DNA of 26,755 bases from CAYOFK01 sp964403185 (GTDB lineage: Bacteria > Bacteroidota > Bacteroidia > Bacteroidales > VadinHA17), in the NCBI GenBank assembly GCA_964403185.1, contig CAYOFK010000014.1:1-26755 (forward strand), written 5' to 3'. Positions 23,263-26,755 of this stretch are shown here, in pieces. The translations under genes were made by a program, and so were the position numbers. How positions within the stretch are numbered: position 1 is the stretch's first letter; every line of letters starts with the position of its first letter. The notes under the pieces were generated by a model. It was not told the origin of the DNA, searched no databases, and worked only from the letters and a program-made list of their open reading frames with translations.

Positions 23263-23276
23263 ATGATTATTATCAT
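23263..23276. promoter_or_regulatory. Palindrome in the pta / oxidoreductase divergent gap
   Basis: ATGAT-TATT-ATCAT is a perfect inverted repeat 69 bp upstream of the pta start, in the shared control region of the two divergent transcription units. A second inverted motif, CTGTT-A-AACAG, lies about 10 bp further right. No promoter in the gap matches the Bacteroidota consensus well. A regulatory role is possible but unproven. Confidence 0.3.
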
Positions 23277-23443
23277 AAATGATTCCTGTTAAACAGCAAC
23301 TGTTAACGAGCTGCAATCACATTATTGATATCATTCATTTTTATAAATTTAAACCCTGTTTACCGGATCTTCCTATTTGCATTTCAGAAACAGGTTTTGG
23401 ATTCATTTTAAATAGTTCATAAATTCAGGAGTAAATAATATCC

Positions 23444-26428
23444 ATGGATCTCAATGATCAAACAAATCTGACAGAACGCATTCAGTCTCTTGCAGGGACC
23501 CTGGATGGAGATGTTTTTACAGATCACACCTCACTCCTGCTGTATGCAACCGATGCCTCTGCCTATAAGGAGCTGCCACTGGCAGTGATCAGACCCAGGC
23601 ATAAGGAAGATATCAGGAAAATCGTGGCATTTTGTTACCGGACCCACATCCCCCTGATCCCCCGCACTGCAGGCACTTCACTTGCAGGACAGGTTGTGGG
23701 ACGGGGCCTGGTAGTGGATGTTTCAAAATATATGACCGGGATACTTGAAGTGAACACCAAAGAGCAGTGGGTTCGTGTGGAGCCGGGAGTGGTTCCCGAT
23801 GAGCTCAACATCATGCTTGAGGCCGAAGGCTTGTTTTTTGCCCCCGAAACATCCACATCCAACCGGTGCATGTTGGGTGGCATGCTGGGAAACAATTCCT
23901 GCGGAGCACATTCGTTGCTTTACGGAAGCACGCGGGATCATACACTGGAGGTTGCCTGTATTCTGAGTGATGGGTCCGAAGCACGCTTTAAGGATCTGAC
24001 CAAAAATGAGTTTGAAGAAAAATGCCGCGGGCCTAAGCTCGAAAACAAGATATACAAAACGCTATGGGATCTGCTCTCCGTTCAGGGCAACCGGGAAGAG
24101 ATACGAAAAGAATATCCATTGCCTTCCCTGAACAGGCGAAATACAGGCTATGCGCTTGATCTGTTGCTGAATACAGCTCCTTTTAACGATGCCGGACAAG
24201 CCTTCAATATGTGCAAACTCCTTGCGGGTTCAGAAGGCACCCTTGCCTTTACTACGGAGATCAGGTTAAACCTGGTTCCACTGACACCCCAAAATAAAGC
24301 ACTAATCTGCATCCATTTCAGCAGCCTTGAGGAGGCTTTCCGGGGAAACCTGATCATACTGAAATACAAGCCCGGAGCTGTTGAAATGATGGACCAGACC
24401 ATTCTGGAACTCACAAGGGATAATATTGAGCAGCAAAAAAACAGGTTCTTTGTTAAAGGATCGCCGGCGGCCATACTCATTGCAGAATTTGCCAGGGATT
24501 CAATGGAAGAGATCAAGCGCAATACAAAAAATATGGAGACTGAAATGCGGGGGAAAAAACTCGGATACCACTTCCCGTTCGTCACCGGACCGGATATGCA
24601 GAAAGCATGGAATCTCAGAAAAGCAGGCCTTGGGATACTGTCAACCATGAAGGGTGATGCCAAACCTGTGCCGGTGGTTGAGGACACTGCCGTTAAAGTG
24701 GAAGATTTTCCCCGGTATATGAAAGAATTTAAAAAGATCCTTGAAAGGCATGGAAAAGATTGTGTGTACTACGCACACATTGGGGGTGGCGAACTGCACC
24801 TGCGCCCTGTCCTGAACCTCAAGGATGAAAATGATGTGGAATTGTTTCACTCCATTGCACTGGAAACAGCTCAACTTGTAAAGAAATTCAGGGGATCGTT
24901 AAGCGGTGAGCACGGGGATGGCCGGTTGCGTGGGGAGTTTATTCCGCTGATGATGGGCGAAAAAAACTACGGCCTCCTTAAAAAGGTTAAAAATGCCTGG
25001 GACCCAAAGAACATTTTCAACCCCGGAAAGATCGTGGATACTCCCAGAATGAACACCTTCCTCCGGTATGAACCGGGACAGGCCACTCCGGAGTATGAAA
25101 CCATATTTGATTTTTCCGGTTCCGGCGGACTGGTACGGGCAATAGAAAATTGCAACGGTTCGGGTGATTGCCGGAAGAGTGAGGTCATTGGCGGCACCAT
25201 GTGTCCCAGTTATATGGCCACAAGGGATGAGCATACCACTACAAGAGCCCGGGCCAACCTGTTGAGGGAATTACTGACACGGCCTGCCGGGAGCAATCCT
25301 TTTGCACAAAAGGAATTGCATGATATTCTTGACCTGTGCCTCTCCTGTAAAGGCTGTAAGTCGGAATGTCCCTCAAATGTGGACATGACAAAACTGAAGG
25401 CCGAATTCATGCAGCACTATTACGATGCCAGGGGGATCCCCCTGAGGACCAGGCTCATTGCCCACATTACAAAAATAAACAAACTGGGCGCCATTTTCCC
25501 GGCCCTGTTCAACTGGTTTGTCACCAATAACGTGACATCCGGTATGTTAAAAACAATGATCGGGTTTTCAAAAAGCCGGTCCATCCCCCGTATCGGGAAA
25601 ACAACGGTTCGTAAATGGGCCCGCGGATACCTTAAAGACAACGGGGTGAAAGAAGCTTCAAAGGGAGAGTTGGTCCTGTTTCTTGATGAGTTCACAAATT
25701 ACAATGATATAAACACCGGTATGCAGTGCATCCTGTTATTGACCAGGCTTGGTTACCGGGTACTGCTACCCAAACATGGTGTCAGCGGCAGGACTTTTCT
25801 TTCAAAGGGTTTGTTGCGGACGGCCCGGTCCGTTGCCGTAAAAAACATAGAACAGTTCAGCAGGATTGTTTCCGGCAGCACACCGCTGGTTGGAATTGAA
25901 CCTTCGGCATTGCTTGCTTTCAGGGACGAATACCCGGACCTGGTACGTGGAGATATGAAAGAAAAAGCCCTGAAGCTTTCGGGGAATGCCCTGTTGGTGG
26001 AGGAATTCATTGAACGGGAGATCCACAGGGGAGCGATCAGGAAGGAGCAATTCACACAGGATACGCAGCACATCATGCTTCACGGGCACTGTCAGCAAAA
26101 ATCCATTGCCGGCACCCGGCCCTTGCATTTTGCATTGTCTTTCCCCGAAAACTACACAGTTGAGGAGATCCCATCCGGATGTTGTGGTATGGCCGGATCT
26201 TTCGGTTATGAAAAGGAGCATTACGAACTGTCCATGAAGGTTGGCGAGCTGGTATTGTTTCCTGAGGTGAGAGAGGCCCCGGAGAAGGCCCTTATTGTTG
26301 CGCCCGGCACCAGTTGCCGGCATCACATTAAGGACGGCACCGGCCGCAGGGCGTACCATCCGGTGGAAGTGTTATTTGGGGCATTGGAAGGAGGAGGAGG
26401 CGAAGGGAAAGGCTTCCACCTTCGTTAA
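23444..26428 (+). CDS. FAD/Fe-S D-lactate dehydrogenase-type oxidoreductase (GlcD-GlcF fusion)
   Basis: A 994-residue fusion of a flavin oxidase with an iron-sulfur/CCG module. Residues about 40-220 are a VAO/PCMH-type FAD domain (PRTAGTSLAGQVVGRGLVVD and MLGGMLGNNSCGAHSLLYG), and about 250-540 the FAD-oxidase C domain, ending in LSGEHGDGRLRGEFIPL and WDPKNIFNPGKI. Cysteine motifs near 569-585 (CNGSGDC then MCPSY) and 631-643 (CLSCKGCKSECP) would hold 4Fe-4S clusters. CCG-like motifs follow near 880 (HGHCQQKS) and 912 (SGCCGMAGSFGYE). It should oxidise D-lactate or a related 2-hydroxyacid and pass electrons to a membrane acceptor or an electron-transferring partner. AGGAG precedes the start by about 14 nt. 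It diverges from the pta operon, linking 2-hydroxyacid oxidation to acetate formation. Confidence 0.92.
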   Translation: MDLNDQTNLTERIQSLAGTLDGDVFTDHTSLLLYATDASAYKELPLAVIRPRHKEDIRKIVAFCYRTHIPLIPRTAGTSLAGQVVGRGLVVDVSKYMTGILEVNTKEQWVRVEPGVVPDELNIMLEAEGLFFAPETSTSNRCMLGGMLGNNSCGAHSLLYGSTRDHTLEVACILSDGSEARFKDLTKNEFEEKCRGPKLENKIYKTLWDLLSVQGNREEIRKEYPLPSLNRRNTGYALDLLLNTAPFNDAGQAFNMCKLLAGSEGTLAFTTEIRLNLVPLTPQNKALICIHFSSLEEAFRGNLIILKYKPGAVEMMDQTILELTRDNIEQQKNRFFVKGSPAAILIAEFARDSMEEIKRNTKNMETEMRGKKLGYHFPFVTGPDMQKAWNLRKAGLGILSTMKGDAKPVPVVEDTAVKVEDFPRYMKEFKKILERHGKDCVYYAHIGGGELHLRPVLNLKDENDVELFHSIALETAQLVKKFRGSLSGEHGDGRLRGEFIPLMMGEKNYGLLKKVKNAWDPKNIFNPGKIVDTPRMNTFLRYEPGQATPEYETIFDFSGSGGLVRAIENCNGSGDCRKSEVIGGTMCPSYMATRDEHTTTRARANLLRELLTRPAGSNPFAQKELHDILDLCLSCKGCKSECPSNVDMTKLKAEFMQHYYDARGIPLRTRLIAHITKINKLGAIFPALFNWFVTNNVTSGMLKTMIGFSKSRSIPRIGKTTVRKWARGYLKDNGVKEASKGELVLFLDEFTNYNDINTGMQCILLLTRLGYRVLLPKHGVSGRTFLSKGLLRTARSVAVKNIEQFSRIVSGSTPLVGIEPSALLAFRDEYPDLVRGDMKEKALKLSGNALLVEEFIEREIHRGAIRKEQFTQDTQHIMLHGHCQQKSIAGTRPLHFALSFPENYTVEEIPSGCCGMAGSFGYEKEHYELSMKVGELVLFPEVREAPEKALIVAPGTSCRHHIKDGTGRRAYHPVEVLFGALEGGGGEGKGFHLR

Positions 26429-26460
26429 AACTCCGGCGGACGAAGAAGGCTGAGGAGAAG

Positions 26461-26637
26461 GGTGGTCAACTGTTTATAAGGGCTTCTGAAATTCCCCCGA
26501 CGAATCCGGATGGGGAAATTCGACAATTTGGGCCAGGAAGCATCACACTTGTTGAAGACACTATTGGAAAAGGTCATAAAAGTCGAGCAATTGGAAGTGA
26601 ACAGGTTGTTGGTGTTGTCATACAATTAGAAGACTGA
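26461..26637 (+). pseudogene. C-terminal remnant of a cupin-domain protein
   Basis: Frame 1 here has no start codon but reads DGEIRQFGPGSITLVEDT then IGKGHKSRAIG and ends VVGVVIQLED before the stop at 26635-26637. The RFGPGS...LVEDTTGKGH...R pattern is the C-terminal beta strands of small cupin proteins. The N-terminal half is missing, and the 5' side merges with the repeat-like sequence after the preceding stop codon. It looks like a truncated gene left by a deletion or insertion. The family call is from memory of the motif. Confidence 0.6.
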
Positions 26638-26716
26638 TAATTATAAAATGTCATCGTACATAAAAAAAATATTACTGTAAAAATGAATCAATTTATAAAA
26701 CCTAAAAGGAGCTAAA

Positions 26717-26755
26717 ATGGTAATTAACAAGAATATTTTAACGGCAATTTTAATT
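26717..26755 (+). CDS. Start of an unidentified gene, cut by the window end
   Basis: An ATG at 26717 is preceded by AAAGGAGCTAAA, one of the clearest Shine-Dalgarno sequences in the window, and opens 13 codons reading MVINKNILTAILI. The stretch is basic then hydrophobic and could be the beginning of a signal peptide or membrane segment. The product cannot be identified. Confidence 0.5.
   Translation, partial: MVINKNILTAILI

Noticed and set aside
23195..23443. Bacteroidota -33/-7 promoters for pta and the divergent oxidoreductase
   Set aside because: Several TTTG words are present, but none forms a TAnnTTTG box with a correctly spaced -33 element, so no promoter is called.
1..26755. tRNA, rRNA, CRISPR array or prophage
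   Set aside because: I looked for regularly spaced repeats, cloverleaf-like intergenic segments and phage structural or integrase genes and found none.

Overview
The window reads as a chromosomal stretch from a member of the Bacteroidota, most likely a fermentative Bacteroidales-type anaerobe. The signs are several good matches to the Bacteroidota promoter (TTTG/TTG about 20 nt upstream of TAnnTTTG), a near absence of Shine-Dalgarno sequences, an FtsX-type permease of about 800 residues of the kind common in that phylum, and intergenic hairpin and octanucleotide repeats of a sort I associate with these genomes. I saw no rRNA, tRNA, CRISPR array, intact transposase or phage genes.

Layout. (1) 46-903: a CHAD-domain protein, convergent with a two-component system (939-3660) made of a membrane-anchored PAS histidine kinase and an NtrC-type sigma-54 activator. 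Divergent from these is an 815-residue ABC permease (3841-6288). The gap between them holds two palindromes 22 bp apart and a -24/-12 promoter, so the activator probably switches on the permease. (2) 6432-8109: an AsnC/Lrp regulator divergent from asnA (ammonia-dependent asparagine synthetase). (3) 8110-8760: a convergent gap full of repeats. (4) 8761-10436: pyrK-pyrD, the NAD-linked dihydroorotate dehydrogenase. (5) 10543-10962: an XRE regulator facing a 0.9-kb AT-rich gap with five copies of a TTACA-N2-TGTAA-like operator. (6) 11886-14745: a SlyD-like FKBP, a dicarboxylate/amino-acid symporter and an exported beta-barrel-like protein. (7) 14746-17900: a repeat-rich accessory zone with an SDR, an RDD membrane protein and a HEPN/MNT pair that lies between two copies of a 41-bp direct repeat. 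(8) 17901-23194: a five-gene operon, read leftward as pta, a 3-hydroxyacyl-CoA dehydrogenase, ackA, ptb, buk. (9) 23444-26428: a fused FAD/Fe-S D-lactate-dehydrogenase-type oxidoreductase, followed by a cupin remnant and the first 13 codons of a further gene.

How it works together. Region 8 plus 9 is a coherent energy module: 2-hydroxyacid (probably D-lactate) oxidation feeds pyruvate, then acetyl-CoA, and two phosphotransacylase/kinase pairs convert acetyl-CoA and butyryl- or branched acyl-CoA to acids with ATP formation. Regions 2 and 4 are housekeeping amino-acid and pyrimidine synthesis.

The points most worth a second look are the HEPN/MNT cassette that appears to have captured the promoter and leader of the RDD gene, the enhancer/sigma-54 control region of the permease, and the operator array beside the XRE gene. 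Family assignments come from reading motifs in the translated sequence; no database search was run.
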